64,000 nt of DNA from Ectopseudomonas mendocina (GCF_008041835.1 NZ_VRYE01000025.1:18712-82711), one strand, 5' to 3'. Positions 1 through 9,885 are shown, counted from the stretch's first letter. The notes: a model not told the origin generated them from the letters alone. Numbers and translations are program-made.

Positions 1-165
1 GTAGCTGAATGCCGCCAAGACGATCATCGCTAGCGCCTGGCAACGACCAAAACCAACGCTATAGTCATATTTCTGCCGCAAACGCCGGCCATCGTGTCGA
101 CTATTGCCGACATCGGGCCAGCTACGGCATAGTCCTGCGCAGCCCGAACAACAAGGAACGCGACC
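1..165. other. Upstream region of aroQ, no gene seen
   Basis: No convincing coding region is seen here. It is presumably the leader and promoter region of aroQ. A TATAGT hexamer at 60-65 could be a -10 element, but I see no good -35 at the right distance, so no promoter is called. The only clear signal is the ribosome binding site AAGGAACG just before the aroQ ATG at 166. In P. aeruginosa the gene upstream is dipZ/dsbD, but none of its coding sequence can be recognised at this edge. Confidence 0.4.
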
Positions 166-612
166 ATGGCCACCCTACTGGTGCTGCACGGCCCCAACCT
201 CAACCTGCTGGGCACCCGCGAGCCCGACAAATATGGCGCCACCACCCTGGCCGAGATCAATCAGGATCTGGAACAGCGCGCCCGTGAAGCAGGTCATCAT
301 CTGCTGTACCTGCAGAGCAATGCCGAGTACGAACTGATCGACCGCATTCACGCCGCAAAGGCTGAAGGTGTCGACTTTATCCTGATCAATCCCGCCGCCT
401 TTACCCATACCAGCGTCGCATTACGTGACGCGTTGCTGGCGGTGAGCATCCCATTCATCGAAGTGCACCTGTCCAACGTGCACAAGCGTGAACCTTTCCG
501 CCATCACTCCTACTTTTCCGACGTTGCCGTAGGGGTGATCTGCGGCCTTGGCGCCAGCGGTTACCGACTGGCCCTGGAAGCGGCACTCGAACAACTGGCC
601 GGGCGCGCCTGA
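166..612 (+). CDS. aroQ: Type II 3-dehydroquinate dehydratase
   Basis: A 148-residue cytosolic enzyme that dehydrates 3-dehydroquinate to 3-dehydroshikimate, the third step of the shikimate pathway. The length is typical of the type II (AroQ) family. The N-terminal motif [13 protein letters not shown] (residues 8-20) is followed by the catalytic tyrosine Y23. The middle holds [16 protein letters not shown], which lines the active site. The C-terminal half has [17 protein letters not shown], containing the catalytic histidine region. The start is fixed by a good Shine-Dalgarno sequence (AAGGAACG). It lies 50 bp before accB. This aroQ-accB-accC order is common in pseudomonads and the genes may be co-transcribed. 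The functional call is firm. Confidence 0.97.
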   Translation: MATLLVLHGPNLNLLGTREPDKYGATTLAEINQDLEQRAREAGHHLLYLQSNAEYELIDRIHAAKAEGVDFILINPAAFTHTSVALRDALLAVSIPFIEVHLSNVHKREPFRHHSYFSDVAVGVICGLGASGYRLALEAALEQLAGRA

Positions 613-662
613 CGCGACGCTCGGTAGACAAGTCCTACCTCACCTCTGGGAGTTGAACCTTC

Positions 663-1106
663 ATGGATATCCGTAAAGTCAAGAAACTGATCGAGCTGCT
701 GGAAGAGTCCGGTATCGACGAGCTGGAGATCAAAGAGGGCGAAGAGTCCGTACGCATCAGCCGTCACAGCAAGCAGCCGGTCTACGCCCCGGCACCCGCT
801 CCGGCCGCCGCGCCTGTAGCTGCTGCCGCTCCGAGCGCTGACGCTGCCCCGGCCGCCGCACCGAAGCTGAACGGCACCGTGGCTCGCTCGCCGATGGTCG
901 GCACCTTCTACCGCGCCGCCTCGCCGACCTCGCCCAACTTCGTCGAAGTCGGTCAGACCGTGAAGAAAGGCGACATCCTGTGCATCGTCGAAGCCATGAA
1001 GATGATGAACCACATCGAGGCCGAAGCCAGCGGCGTGATCGAGTCCATCCTGGTGGAAAACGGCCAGCCGGTTGAGTACGACCAGCCCCTGTTCACCATC
1101 GTTTGA
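663..1106 (+). CDS. accB: Biotin carboxyl carrier protein of acetyl-CoA carboxylase
   Basis: A 147-residue BCCP that carries biotin between the carboxylase (AccC) and carboxyltransferase (AccAD) during malonyl-CoA synthesis, the committed step of fatty-acid synthesis. Residues 1-37 form the conserved N-terminal region. Residues 42-69 are an Ala/Pro-rich flexible linker. The C-terminal biotinyl domain carries VEAMKMMN, with the biotinylated lysine at K113, 34 residues from the C-terminus as expected. It precedes accC by 17 bp, forming the usual accBC operon. A Shine-Dalgarno sequence (GGGAG) stands before the ATG. Confidence 0.98.
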   Translation: MDIRKVKKLIELLEESGIDELEIKEGEESVRISRHSKQPVYAPAPAPAAAPVAAAAPSADAAPAAAPKLNGTVARSPMVGTFYRAASPTSPNFVEVGQTVKKGDILCIVEAMKMMNHIEAEASGVIESILVENGQPVEYDQPLFTIV

Positions 1107-1123
1107 TGCGCGGGGAGCCTGCA

Positions 1124-2479
1124 ATGCAGAAGCTGGAAAAAGTCCTGATCGCCAACCGTGGCGAAATCGCCCTGCGCATTCTGCGCGCCTGCAAGGAACT
1201 GGGCATCAAGACGGTGGCCGTTCACTCCACCGCCGACCGTGAGCTGATGCACCTGGGCCTGGCCGACGAGTCCGTCTGCATTGGTCCGGCGCCTGGTTCG
1301 CAGTCCTACCTGAACATCCCGGCAATCATCAGTGCTGCCGAACTGACCGGCGCCACCGGCATTCACCCGGGTTACGGCTTCCTCGCGGAAAACGCCGACT
1401 TCGCCGAACAAGTAGAGAACTCCGGTTTCGCCTTCATCGGCCCGACCGCCAGCGTGATCCGCCTGATGGGCGATAAGGTGTCGGCCAAGAACGCCATGAT
1501 CAAGTCCGGCGTACCGGTGGTACCGGGCTCCGACGGCCCGCTACCGGAAGACGAGGAAGAAGCCCTGCGCATCGCCCGTGAAGTCGGCTACCCGGTGATC
1601 ATCAAGGCCGCTGGCGGCGGCGGTGGTCGCGGCATGCGCGTGGTGCACAAGGAAGAAGACCTGATCAAGTCGGCCAAGCTGACCCGCACCGAAGCCGGTG
1701 CCGCGTTCGGCAACCCGATGGTCTATCTGGAAAAGTTCCTCGGCAACCCGCGTCACGTGGAAGTCCAGGTACTGTCCGATGGTCAGGGCAACGCCATTCA
1801 CCTGTATGACCGCGACTGCTCGCTGCAGCGTCGCCACCAGAAGGTGATCGAAGAGGCTCCGGCCCCACTGATCGACGAAAAAGCCCGCGCCGAAGTGCTC
1901 AAGCGTTGCGTCGATGCCTGCATCGAGATCGGCTACCGTGGCGCCGGTACCTTCGAGTTTCTCTACGAAGATGGTCGTTTCTACTTCATCGAAATGAACA
2001 CCCGTGTTCAGGTGGAGCACCCGGTTACCGAGATGGTCACTGGCATCGACATCGTCAAGGAAATGCTCAGCATCGCCGCAGGCAACAAGCTGTCCATCAA
2101 GCAGGAAGACGTGAAGATCCTCGGCCACTCCGTGGAGTGCCGGATCAACGCTGAAGACCCGGACAACTTCATGCCCAGCCCAGGCAAGGTCAAGCACTTC
2201 CATGCGCCGGGCGGCAATGGCGTTCGCGTCGACTCGCACCTGTACAGCGGTTACAGCGTACCGCCGCACTACGACTCGCTGATCGGCAAGCTGATCACCT
2301 TCGGCAAGGACCGTGACGAAGCCATGGCGCGCATGCGCAATGCCCTGGACGAGATCGTGGTCGACGGCATCAAGACCAACGTGCCACTGCACCGCGACCT
2401 GGTGCGCGACAAGGGTTTCGTCAAAGGTGGCGTGAACATCCACTACCTGGAAAAGAAACTGGGTATGGACAAGCACTAA
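1124..2479 (+). CDS. accC: Biotin carboxylase subunit of acetyl-CoA carboxylase
   Basis: A 451-residue ATP-grasp enzyme that carboxylates the biotin on AccB using ATP and bicarbonate. The length and domain order are standard: an N-terminal Rossmann-like domain starting [14 protein letters not shown], the glycine-rich ATP loop GGGGGRGMR, the catalytic stretch ending in [14 protein letters not shown], and the biotin-carboxylase C-terminal domain. An upstream in-frame ATG at 1103 overlaps the accB end, but the protein begins with [14 protein letters not shown] at 1124, where a GGGGAG Shine-Dalgarno sits at the right distance. Its stop codon is followed at once by a GCTTCAG tandem repeat and then by a terminator. 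Confidence 0.98.
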   Translation: MQKLEKVLIANRGEIALRILRACKELGIKTVAVHSTADRELMHLGLADESVCIGPAPGSQSYLNIPAIISAAELTGATGIHPGYGFLAENADFAEQVENSGFAFIGPTASVIRLMGDKVSAKNAMIKSGVPVVPGSDGPLPEDEEEALRIAREVGYPVIIKAAGGGGGRGMRVVHKEEDLIKSAKLTRTEAGAAFGNPMVYLEKFLGNPRHVEVQVLSDGQGNAIHLYDRDCSLQRRHQKVIEEAPAPLIDEKARAEVLKRCVDACIEIGYRGAGTFEFLYEDGRFYFIEMNTRVQVEHPVTEMVTGIDIVKEMLSIAAGNKLSIKQEDVKILGHSVECRINAEDPDNFMPSPGKVKHFHAPGGNGVRVDSHLYSGYSVPPHYDSLIGKLITFGKDRDEAMARMRNALDEIVVDGIKTNVPLHRDLVRDKGFVKGGVNIHYLEKKLGMDKH

Positions 2480-2553
2480 GCTTCAGGCTTCAGGCTTCAG
2501 GCTTCAGGCTTCAGGCTTCAGGCTTCAGGCTTCAGGCTTCAGGCTTCAGGCTT
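2480..2553. repeat. Tandem heptamer repeat (GCTTCAG)x10
   Basis: Ten uninterrupted copies of GCTTCAG run from 2480 to 2549, followed by a partial copy (GCTT). The array begins at the base after the accC stop codon, so changes in copy number would not alter AccC. They would change the distance to the terminator at 2577. Degenerate related words (CTTGCAG, CCTGAAG) recur after prmA near 3615-3640. Perfect identity of all copies suggests recent expansion or slippage. Confidence 0.95.
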
Positions 2554-2576
2554 GCCAGATTATGATGTACCACCTC

Positions 2577-2605
2577 GGAGCGGCCTCGGCCGCTCCTTTC
2601 TTTTT
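2577..2605 (+). terminator. Rho-independent terminator after accBC
   Basis: A 9-bp perfect GC-rich stem, GGAGCGGCC (2577-2585) with GGCCGCTCC (2588-2596), is followed by TTTCTTTTTC. It is well placed to end the accB-accC transcript just beyond the heptamer array. Confidence 0.85.
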
Positions 2606-2655
2606 CCTGCGGCCTGCAGCCTGACGCCTGCAGCCGCTCCCGAAGGGAGCCCGCC

Positions 2656-3534
2656 ATGCCCTGGTTACAAGTCCGTCTCGCCATCACTCCCGAACAGGCG
2701 GAAACCTACGAGGACGCCCTGCTGGAAGTAGGCGCCGTATCGGTGACCTTCATGGACGCCGAGGATCAGCCGATCTTCGAGCCGGACCTGGGCACCACCC
2801 CACTGTGGTCGCACACCCATCTGCTGGCCCTGTTCGAAGCCGACACCGACGAGACCGCACTGATCGCCCATCTGCAACTGCTGTGTGGCGGCTCGCTGCC
2901 GGAGCATCATGTCGAGCGCATCGAGGATCAGGACTGGGAGCGCAGCTGGATGGACAACTTCCAGCCGATGCGCTTCGGCCGGCGCCTGTGGATCGTGCCG
3001 AGCTGGCATGCCGCACCGGAGCCGGACGCCGTGAACCTGCTGCTCGATCCGGGCCTGGCCTTCGGCACCGGCACCCACCCGACCACCGCGCTGTGCCTGG
3101 AATGGCTCGACGGCCAGGAGCTGCAGGGCTGCAACGTGCTCGACTTCGGCTGCGGCTCGGGCATCCTCGCCATCGCCGCCCTGCTGCTCGGCGCGCCGCA
3201 GGCGGTGGGCACCGATATCGACCCACAAGCCCTGGAAGCCTCGCGCGACAATGCTTCGCGCAATGGCATCGACCCGGCACGCTTCCCGGTCTACCTGCCA
3301 GCCGATCTGCCGCAGCAGCCGGCGGACGTGGTCGTCGCCAACATCCTCGCCGGCCCGCTGGTTTCCCTGGCACCTCAGATCACTGCGCTGGTCAAAGGCG
3401 GTGGACGCCTGGCGCTGTCGGGCATCCTCGCCGAACAGGCTGAGGAAGTCCGCGCTGCCTATGCCGGCGCCTTCGACCTCGACCCGACCGCCAGCAAGGA
3501 CGGCTGGGTACGCATCAGCGGCATCAAGCGCTAG
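2656..3534 (+). CDS. prmA: Ribosomal protein L11 methyltransferase
   Basis: A 292-residue SAM-dependent methyltransferase that trimethylates ribosomal protein L11. The N-terminal ~100 residues form the substrate-recognition domain. The catalytic domain has [12 protein letters not shown], typical of PrmA, then the SAM-binding motif [15 protein letters not shown], the acidic motif [15 protein letters not shown], and the NILAGPL motif in place of the NPPY of other N-methyltransferases. Length matches the family. The start has GGGAG upstream. The gene sits alone between the accC terminator and a weaker hairpin at 3571-3591. Confidence 0.96.
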   Translation: MPWLQVRLAITPEQAETYEDALLEVGAVSVTFMDAEDQPIFEPDLGTTPLWSHTHLLALFEADTDETALIAHLQLLCGGSLPEHHVERIEDQDWERSWMDNFQPMRFGRRLWIVPSWHAAPEPDAVNLLLDPGLAFGTGTHPTTALCLEWLDGQELQGCNVLDFGCGSGILAIAALLLGAPQAVGTDIDPQALEASRDNASRNGIDPARFPVYLPADLPQQPADVVVANILAGPLVSLAPQITALVKGGGRLALSGILAEQAEEVRAAYAGAFDLDPTASKDGWVRISGIKR

Positions 3535-3570
3535 GCACGCGGCAAGGCTGAAGGCCGCAACATGCAAGCG

Positions 3571-3595
3571 AGCCCGGATGAAGGCCGGGCTGCTT
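3571..3595 (+). terminator. Possible terminator after prmA
   Basis: The 7-bp stem AGCCCGG/CCGGGCT (3571-3577 with 3585-3591) is followed by GCTTTGCCC, a poor T-tract. It may be a weak terminator for prmA. The following bases to about 3640 carry degenerate CTTGCAG/CCTGAAG words related to the heptamer array after accC. Confidence 0.45.
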
Positions 3596-3673
3596 TGCCC
3601 TTACTTGCAGCTTGTGGCTTGCAGCCTGAAGCCGCTCCTTTAGACTAGCTGCTTGGATTTTCCGGACCCGCGC

Positions 3674-4939
3674 ATGAGCGAAAGCCACGTCACCCAGTGC
3701 CCCCATTGCCGTACCAGCTTCCGTGTCAGCCAGGCACAGCTGGCTGCTGCCCATGGCGTCGTGCGCTGTGGGGCCTGCCTGCACGTGTTCAACGCCGCCG
3801 AACAGCTGTTCGGCCCCACCACGACAAGCGCAGCAGTCAAAGCACCCAGCGCGGCGGCGCAACAGTTTCACGCCGGCACCGGCAGCAAGCCAGCAGCCAA
3901 GAAAGCGGTCGACGATACGCTGTGGATTCATGACGACCTGGACCTCGATAGCCTCGATCTCGATGAGGAACTGGCCAGACTGGAAGAGCAGGAACAGCAG
4001 CTGTCGCAGCAGTTTCTTGCCCTGGAACGGGCGCCGCGCCCAGCCGAACGCTTCGAGGACAGTGGCGTAGACGACCCCAAGGACATCCACGATGAATCCT
4101 GGACTGAAGCCCTGCTGCGTGACGAGCCGGTAAAACCTGAGCGCGCACGCTTCGAGCTGCAGGAAACTGACGCACAACCGCCAGCGGCGGCTGCAGCGGA
4201 ACGTAGAATGGCCGAGCCTGCGCCACCCACCACAACGCACAAACAGCCCGTTGTCGAGCTCCTAGAGGAAGCCGACGAACCGCGCCTGGGTAGCCTCGAT
4301 GACGAACCGCTGGAGCAGGCGCAGACGGACGAAGTTCCGCACAGCGAACGCGAAGAGCCCAAGCTCACGCGCAACGAGCCGGGCCTGCGCGAAGAGCGCT
4401 TGTTCGACCTGGACGACGAACCCCTGCAACTCGACTGGCAGCAGCCACAAGGCACCGCCTGGGGGCGCGTGTTCGGCTGGAGCCTGCTCAACCTGCTGGC
4501 GGCAGCCGGCCTGCTGGCGCAATACGCCACCTACAACTTCGATGAACTGGCGCGTCAGGAGCGTTATCGCCCCTGGTTCGAACAGCTGTGTCCGAACATC
4601 GGCTGCACATTGCCATCGAAAGTCGATATCGGCCAGATTCGCAGCAGCAACCTGGTGGTGCGCAGCCACCCGGAGTTCTCCGGCGCGCTGATCGTCGACG
4701 CCATCCTCTACAACCGCGCACCCTTCGCCCAGCCCTTCCCGCTGCTGGAAATGCGCTTCGCCGATCTGGGCGGCCAGCTGGTCGCCAGCCGCCGCTTCAA
4801 ACCCAGCGAATACCTCGCTGGCGAGCTGGCCGGGCAGAGCGAAATGCCGCCGCAAACGCCCATCCATATCTCGCTGGACATCCTCGACCCGGGCACCCGC
4901 GCGGTGAACTACAGCCTGAGCTTCCACTCACCCGAGTAG
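3674..4939 (+). CDS. Zinc-ribbon DUF3426 membrane protein (MJ0042 family)
   Basis: A 421-residue protein of unknown function. The N-terminus is an MJ0042-type zinc ribbon, with CPHC near residue 10 and CGAC near residue 34. A long acidic, Glu/Asp-rich and probably disordered region follows (about 80-260). One transmembrane segment lies around residues 263-285 (FGWSLLNLLAAAGLLAQYA). The C-terminal DUF3426 domain, after the membrane, resembles an extracytoplasmic beta domain. The start at 3674 (MSESHVTQCPHC) is preferred over the in-frame ATG at 3653 because it matches how the family begins. It lies between prmA and dusB, as in P. aeruginosa. Its role is not established. Confidence 0.85.
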   Translation: MSESHVTQCPHCRTSFRVSQAQLAAAHGVVRCGACLHVFNAAEQLFGPTTTSAAVKAPSAAAQQFHAGTGSKPAAKKAVDDTLWIHDDLDLDSLDLDEELARLEEQEQQLSQQFLALERAPRPAERFEDSGVDDPKDIHDESWTEALLRDEPVKPERARFELQETDAQPPAAAAAERRMAEPAPPTTTHKQPVVELLEEADEPRLGSLDDEPLEQAQTDEVPHSEREEPKLTRNEPGLREERLFDLDDEPLQLDWQQPQGTAWGRVFGWSLLNLLAAAGLLAQYATYNFDELARQERYRPWFEQLCPNIGCTLPSKVDIGQIRSSNLVVRSHPEFSGALIVDAILYNRAPFAQPFPLLEMRFADLGGQLVASRRFKPSEYLAGELAGQSEMPPQTPIHISLDILDPGTRAVNYSLSFHSPE

Positions 4940-5169
4940 TCTGAAGACGGCGCGACCCGTGGTCGCAGGCCTTCCTTACTAACTCCTGGCGATAAGCCCA
5001 TAGCTGTTCAGAATTTGTTCAAAACGACCTTTATCCGGTCATCCAGAGCGGGTATCATGCCCACCCTTTCGCGAGCACCGACCCACCATCGTTTCCCCTG
5101 AGGACACAGTGGAGGCCAGGTGTTGATCGCCCTTTGTCTCAACTGCGCACCAACAAGCAGGGACGCCCC

Positions 5170-6168
5170 ATGTCGGCCCCACGTATTGGCCCTTACACAT
5201 TGCCCAATCGGTTGATCCTGGCTCCCATGGCCGGCGTCACCGATCGCCCGTTCCGCCAGCTGTGCCGCCGTCTCGGTGCCGGCCTGGTGGTGTCGGAGAT
5301 GGTCACCAGCGATGTGCGCTTGTGGAATAGCCGCAAGTCCAGCCTGCGTTTGCTGCACGCCGGTGATCCCGAGCCGCGCTCGGTGCAGATCGCCGGTGGC
5401 GACCCGCAGATGATGGCCGACGCAGCACGCAAGAACGTCGAGTTAGGCGCGCAGATCATCGACATCAACATGGGCTGCCCAGCCAAGAAGGTCTGCAACA
5501 AGGCCGCCGGCTCCGCCCTGCTGCGTGACGAGCCGCTGGTACGGGAAATCCTCGCTGCCGTGGTCGGTGCGGTGGACGTGCCGGTGACCCTGAAGATTCG
5601 TACCGGCTGGGACCGCCAGAACAAGAACGGCATTACCGTGGCGAAAATCGCCGAAGATGCCGGCATTGCTGCACTGTCCGTACACGGCCGCACCCGCGCC
5701 GACCTTTATACCGGCGAAGCCGAGTACGACACCATCGCCGCCATCAAGCAGGCGATATCGATTCCGGTGTTCGCCAATGGCGACATCGACTCTCCACAGA
5801 AGGCCAAGGCCGTGCTCGACGCCACTGGCGCCGACGCCTTGCTGATTGGTCGCGCCGCCCAAGGGCGGCCATGGATCTTCCGTGAAATCGAGCACTACCT
5901 GCGTACCGGCGAGAGCCTGCCGGCACCGAGCCTGCTCGAAGTGGAACGCATTCTGCTAGAGCACCTGGCTGCACTGCACGCCTTTTATGGCGAATTGATG
6001 GGCACGCGTATCGCCCGCAAGCATGTCGGCTGGTATCTGGCAACCCTGCCGGGCGCCAGGGAGTTTCGCACCCAGTTCAACCGTCTGGACAGCACGGACA
6101 CACAGTGCGCCCACGTTCGCGCGTTCTTCCGCGAACGGCACAACGATGAAAACGAGGTGGCCGCATGA
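5170..6168 (+). CDS. dusB: tRNA-dihydrouridine synthase B
   Basis: A 332-residue FMN- and NADPH-dependent enzyme that reduces uridine to dihydrouridine in the D-loop of tRNAs. The TIM-barrel start [16 protein letters not shown] binds FMN. The catalytic cysteine lies in [17 protein letters not shown]. Later motifs are [18 protein letters not shown] and [13 protein letters not shown]. The start at 5170 ([13 protein letters not shown]) is preferred to 5134 because the upstream residues are not family-like. The stop overlaps the fis start by 4 bp, giving the classic dusB-fis operon found across gammaproteobacteria. Confidence 0.96.
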   Translation: MSAPRIGPYTLPNRLILAPMAGVTDRPFRQLCRRLGAGLVVSEMVTSDVRLWNSRKSSLRLLHAGDPEPRSVQIAGGDPQMMADAARKNVELGAQIIDINMGCPAKKVCNKAAGSALLRDEPLVREILAAVVGAVDVPVTLKIRTGWDRQNKNGITVAKIAEDAGIAALSVHGRTRADLYTGEAEYDTIAAIKQAISIPVFANGDIDSPQKAKAVLDATGADALLIGRAAQGRPWIFREIEHYLRTGESLPAPSLLEVERILLEHLAALHAFYGELMGTRIARKHVGWYLATLPGAREFRTQFNRLDSTDTQCAHVRAFFRERHNDENEVAA

Positions 6169-6485
6169 CGTTGATGACAGAGACCCTAGTGAGTGGAATT
6201 GCACCCGTGAGTGACAACACCAGCCTTAAACAGCACCTGAACACGCCAAGCGAAGAGGGTCAGACCCTGCGCGGCGCCGTGGAGAAGGCGCTGCACAACT
6301 ACTTCGCCCATCTCGAGGGTGCTGACGTCACCGACGTGTACAACCTGGTGCTCACCGAAGTCGAAGCGCCACTGCTGGAAACCGTCATGAATTACGTGAA
6401 AGGTAACCAGACCAAGGCCTCCGAGCTGCTCGGCCTGAACCGTGGCACGCTGCGCAAGAAGCTCAAGCAGTACGACCTGCTGTAA
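6165..6485 (+). CDS. fis: DNA-binding protein Fis
   Basis: A 106-residue nucleoid-associated protein that bends DNA and activates rRNA and other promoters during fast growth. The C-terminal helix-turn-helix is strongly conserved ([20 protein letters not shown], ending near residue 102). The N-terminal arm and core helices ([17 protein letters not shown]) are also typical. The start at 6165 overlaps the dusB stop (ATGA) and gives a length close to other Pseudomonas Fis proteins. An ATG at 6174 is the alternative. A strong terminator follows at 6498. Confidence 0.96.
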   Translation: MTLMTETLVSGIAPVSDNTSLKQHLNTPSEEGQTLRGAVEKALHNYFAHLEGADVTDVYNLVLTEVEAPLLETVMNYVKGNQTKASELLGLNRGTLRKKLKQYDLL

Positions 6486-6497
6486 CCCGAACTCCCG

Positions 6498-6528
6498 AAA
6501 AGGGCGGCCCGCATGAGCCGCCTTTTTT
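6498..6528 (+). terminator. Rho-independent terminator after dusB-fis
   Basis: The stem AAGGGCGGC / GCCGCCTT (6500-6508 with 6517-6524) is followed by TTTTTT. It is placed 15 bp after the fis stop. Confidence 0.88.
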
Positions 6529-6558
6529 GCTGATATCCCCGCTCTGATGGATAGTGAA

Positions 6559-8166
6559 ATGACCGACCAGACCACCCTTCTGCCCGTCCGCCGCGCGCTG
6601 ATCAGCGTTTCCGACAAGACCGGTGTCCTCGACTTCGCCCGCGAGCTGGCCGCCCTCGGTGTCGAGATCCTCTCCACCGGCGGCACCTACAAGCTGCTCA
6701 AGGACAACGGCGTGGCCGCAGTGGAAGTCGCTGACTACACCGGTTTCCCGGAAATGATGGACGGCCGCGTGAAGACCCTGCACCCGAAGATCCACGGCGG
6801 CATCCTCGGCCGTCGCGCCTTGGACGGCGCGGTGATGGAACAGCACGGCATCAAGCCGATCGACCTGGTCGCGGTCAACCTCTATCCCTTCGAAGCCACC
6901 GTGGCCAAGCCCGATTGCGACCTGGCCGACGCCATCGAGAACATCGACATCGGCGGCCCGACCATGGTCCGCAGCGCGGCGAAGAACCATAAGGACGTCG
7001 CCATCGTGGTCAACACCGGCGACTACGCCGGCATCGTCGCCTCCCTCAAGGCCGGCGGCCTGAGCTACGCCCAGCGTTTCGACCTGGCGCTGAAGGCCTT
7101 CGAACACACCGCTGCCTACGACGGCATGATCGCCAACTACCTGGGCACCATCGACCAGGCCCGTGACACCCTGTCCACCGAAGGTCGCGGCGCCTTCCCG
7201 CGCACCTTCAACAGCCAGTTCGTCAAGGCACAGGAAATGCGCTACGGCGAGAACCCGCACCAGAGCGCGGCGTTCTACGTCGAGGCGAAGAAGGGCGAAG
7301 CCAGCGTCTCCACCGCCGTGCAACTGCAAGGCAAGGAACTGTCGTTCAACAACGTGGCCGACACCGACGCCGCGCTGGAATGCGTGAAGAGCTTCGTCAA
7401 GCCGGCCTGCGTCATCGTCAAGCACGCCAACCCCTGCGGCGTCGCCGTTGTACCGGAAGACGAGGGCGGCATTCGCAAGGCCTACGACCTGGCCTACGCC
7501 ACCGACACCGAATCGGCCTTCGGCGGCATCATCGCCTTCAACCGCGAGCTGGATGGCGAAACCGCCAAGGCCATCGTCGAGCGTCAGTTCGTCGAAGTGA
7601 TCATCGCCCCGAAAATCAGCGCCGCCGCCCGTGAAGTGGTGGCCGCCAAGGCTAACGTGCGCCTGCTCGAATGCGGCGAATGGCCGGCCGAGCGCGCTGC
7701 TGGTTGGGACTTCAAGCGCGTCAATGGTGGTCTGCTGGTGCAGAGCCGCGACATCGGCATGATCGCAGCCTCCGACCTGAAGATCGTCACCCAGCGCGCG
7801 CCGAGCGAGCAGGAAATCCACGACCTGATCTTCGCCTGGAAAGTGGCCAAGTTCGTCAAATCCAACGCCATCGTCTACGCCAAGAACCGTCAGACCGTGG
7901 GCGTCGGCGCCGGCCAGATGAGCCGCGTCAACTCCGCGCGCATCGCCGCGATCAAGGCCGAGCATGCCGGCCTGCCGGTGCAGGGCGCGGTGATGGCGTC
8001 GGACGCCTTCTTCCCGTTCCGCGACGGCATCGACAACGCGGCCAAGGCCGGTATCACCGCGGTGATCCAGCCAGGTGGCTCGATGCGCGACAACGAAGTG
8101 ATCGCCGCCGCCGATGAGGCCGGCATTGCCATGGTCTTCACTGGCATGCGCCATTTTAGGCACTAA
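6559..8166 (+). CDS. purH: Bifunctional AICAR transformylase / IMP cyclohydrolase
   Basis: A 535-residue enzyme that catalyses the last two steps of IMP synthesis: formylation of AICAR with 10-formyl-THF, then ring closure. The N-terminal cyclohydrolase (MGS-like) domain shows [20 protein letters not shown] and [15 protein letters not shown]. The C-terminal transformylase has [27 protein letters not shown] with the catalytic Lys-His pair, and ending [18 protein letters not shown]. The start at 6559 (MTDQTT) is favoured over 6547 because GGATAG lies at Shine-Dalgarno distance and the homologues I recall begin the same way. No clear terminator follows. Confidence 0.97.
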   Translation: MTDQTTLLPVRRALISVSDKTGVLDFARELAALGVEILSTGGTYKLLKDNGVAAVEVADYTGFPEMMDGRVKTLHPKIHGGILGRRALDGAVMEQHGIKPIDLVAVNLYPFEATVAKPDCDLADAIENIDIGGPTMVRSAAKNHKDVAIVVNTGDYAGIVASLKAGGLSYAQRFDLALKAFEHTAAYDGMIANYLGTIDQARDTLSTEGRGAFPRTFNSQFVKAQEMRYGENPHQSAAFYVEAKKGEASVSTAVQLQGKELSFNNVADTDAALECVKSFVKPACVIVKHANPCGVAVVPEDEGGIRKAYDLAYATDTESAFGGIIAFNRELDGETAKAIVERQFVEVIIAPKISAAAREVVAAKANVRLLECGEWPAERAAGWDFKRVNGGLLVQSRDIGMIAASDLKIVTQRAPSEQEIHDLIFAWKVAKFVKSNAIVYAKNRQTVGVGAGQMSRVNSARIAAIKAEHAGLPVQGAVMASDAFFPFRDGIDNAAKAGITAVIQPGGSMRDNEVIAAADEAGIAMVFTGMRHFRH

Positions 8167-8475
8167 AACCGGCCGCACTCGGGCAGGCATCTACGGCGTT
8201 GCAGCTAGCTCCGATAATGCTCATTGCCACCAGGCAACTCCGCTTATCGAAACCAGCTGCGCCTTGCATCTACCAGCCCGATTGCGACCTCGTAATTTGA
8301 TGATCGTGCCCACGCTCCGCGTGGGTATGCAGCCTGGGACGCTCTGCGTCCCTCGGACGCAGAGCGTCCGTGAGGCGTTCCCACGCAGAGCATGGGAACG
8401 ATCGATTCGTAGGGTGGATAACGCTTCGCTTATCCACCGAACGGGCCAGCGGCCCGCCTCCACTGGGAGAGAGAC
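8167..8475. other. purH-purD intergenic region with repeats
   Basis: No gene is seen in this 309-bp spacer. It holds a ~100 bp multi-palindrome repeat (8302-8403) and a separate hairpin, GGTGGATAA/TTATCCACC (8413-8421 with 8430-8438). GGGAGAGAG just before 8476 is the purD ribosome binding site. Confidence 0.6.
8302..8403. repeat. Multi-palindrome dispersed repeat, copy 1
   Basis: About 100 bp made of nested inverted repeats: CCCACGCTCCGCGTGGG, then GGACGCTCTGCGTCC, then GGACGCAGAGCGTCC, then TTCCCACGCAGAGCATGGGAA. The same architecture recurs at 19045-19145 and 22163-22264. No open reading frame or target-site duplication is seen, so it looks like a non-autonomous palindromic element. Confidence 0.85.
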
Positions 8476-9780
8476 ATGAACGTACTGATCATCGGCAGCG
8501 GCGGTCGCGAACACGCCCTGGCCTGGAAAGTGGCGCAGGATCCGCGCGTCGAGAAAGTTTTCGTTGCCCCGGGCAACGCCGGCACTGCCGTGGAAGCCAA
8601 GTGCGAGAACGTCGCCATCGACGTACTGGCCATCGAGCAACTGGCCGATTTCGCCGAGCAGAACGTGCAACTGACCATCGTCGGCCCGGAAGCGCCGCTG
8701 GTCAAAGGCGTGGTCGACCTGTTCCGCTCGCGTGGCCTGGACATCTTCGGCCCCACCGCCGCTGCCGCCCAGCTGGAAGGCTCCAAGGCCTTCACCAAGG
8801 ATTTCCTGGCACGCCACAAGATCCCCACCGCCGACTACCGGAACTTCACCGAGATCGAGCCGGCGCTGGCCTACCTGCGCGCCCATGCCTTGAAAAGCGG
8901 GGGCGCTCCGATCGTGATCAAGGCCGACGGCCTGGCCGCGGGCAAAGGCGTGATCGTCGCCATGACCCTGCAGGAAGCCGAAGACGCCGTGCGCGACATG
9001 CTCGCCGGCAACGCCTTCGGTGAGGCCGGTTCGCGCGTGGTGATCGAGGAATTCCTCGACGGCGAGGAAGCCAGCTTTATCGTCATGGTCGACGGCGAGA
9101 ACGTGCTGCCGATGGCCACCAGCCAGGACCACAAGCGCGTCGGCGACGCCGATACCGGCCCCAACACCGGCGGCATGGGCGCCTACTCGCCGGCACCGGT
9201 GGTCACCGCCGAAGTACACAAGCGCGTGATGGACGAGGTGATCTACCCCACCGTGCGCGGCATGGCCAGCGAAGGCAACGTCTACACCGGCTTCCTCTAT
9301 GCCGGCCTGATGATCGACAAGGCCGGCAAGCCCAAGGTCATCGAATTCAACTGTCGCTTCGGCGACCCGGAAACCCAGCCGATCATGTGCCGCCTGGAAA
9401 GCTCCCTGGTGCTGCTGGTAGAAGCTGCGCTGGCCAAGGCGCTGGACAAGGTCGAAGCGACCTGGGACCCGCGTCCGACCGTGGGCGTGGTGCTGGCGGC
9501 TGGCGGCTACCCGGGCGACTACGCCAAGGGCGACGTGATCGAAGGCCTGGATGAAGCCGCCAAGCTCGATGGGAAGGTGTTCCACGCCGGTACCGCACTG
9601 AAGGACGGCCAGATCGTCACCGCCGGCGGCCGCGTACTGTGCGCCACCGCCATTGGCCGCACTGTCGCCGAAGCCCAGCAGCAAGCCTATCGCCTGGCCG
9701 AGAAGATTCGCTGGAACGGTATGTTCCACCGCAACGACATCGGCTACCGCGCCATCGCCCGCGAGCGCGGCGAAGGCTGA
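8476..9780 (+). CDS. purD: Phosphoribosylamine-glycine ligase (GARS)
   Basis: A 434-residue ATP-grasp enzyme joining glycine to 5-phosphoribosylamine in purine synthesis. The N-terminal domain opens MNVLIIGSGGREHALAWK. The ATP-grasp core has KADGLAAGKGVIVAMT, and later GPNTGGMGAYSPAP and EFNCRFGDPETQ, all diagnostic of GARS. Length is typical. The stop codon lies inside the first unit of a GCTGA(A/G) hexamer array, so the array touches the gene end without extending the protein. It is paired with purH upstream, as in P. aeruginosa. Confidence 0.97.
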   Translation: MNVLIIGSGGREHALAWKVAQDPRVEKVFVAPGNAGTAVEAKCENVAIDVLAIEQLADFAEQNVQLTIVGPEAPLVKGVVDLFRSRGLDIFGPTAAAAQLEGSKAFTKDFLARHKIPTADYRNFTEIEPALAYLRAHALKSGGAPIVIKADGLAAGKGVIVAMTLQEAEDAVRDMLAGNAFGEAGSRVVIEEFLDGEEASFIVMVDGENVLPMATSQDHKRVGDADTGPNTGGMGAYSPAPVVTAEVHKRVMDEVIYPTVRGMASEGNVYTGFLYAGLMIDKAGKPKVIEFNCRFGDPETQPIMCRLESSLVLLVEAALAKALDKVEATWDPRPTVGVVLAAGGYPGDYAKGDVIEGLDEAAKLDGKVFHAGTALKDGQIVTAGGRVLCATAIGRTVAEAQQQAYRLAEKIRWNGMFHRNDIGYRAIARERGEG

Positions 9781-9805
9781 AGCTGAGGCTGAGGCTGAGG
9801 CTGAG
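9776..9805. repeat. Tandem hexamer array at the purD stop
   Basis: GCTGAA (9776-9781, containing the purD stop TGA) is followed by four perfect GCTGAG units (9782-9805). It is a second short tandem array lying at a gene 3' end in this window, besides the heptamers after accC. Confidence 0.85.
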
Positions 9806-9813
9806 GCGGCTCA

Positions 9814-9862
9814 GGGAATACGGCGCGACAGGCCATAAAAAGCCCCGCCGCGCCGTATTCCC
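9814..9862. terminator. Long inverted repeat between purD and retS
   Basis: A 14-bp perfect inverted repeat, GGGAATACGGCGCG (9814-9827) with CGCGCCGTATTCCC (9849-9862), encloses a 21-nt loop. It can end the purD transcript, although no T-tract follows the stem on the + strand, so it could also be a dispersed palindrome. Confidence 0.5.
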
Positions 9863-9879
9863 CCGAACAAATGCCTGGC

Positions 9880-9885
9880 TATAAT
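9880..9885 (+). promoter_or_regulatory. Possible -10 element of retS
   Basis: A perfect TATAAT lies 28 bp before the GTG start of retS. There is no recognisable -35 hexamer 17 bp upstream, where the inverted repeat ends, so the call is tentative. The retS ribosome binding site AAGGA lies 8-10 bp before the GTG. Confidence 0.4.
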
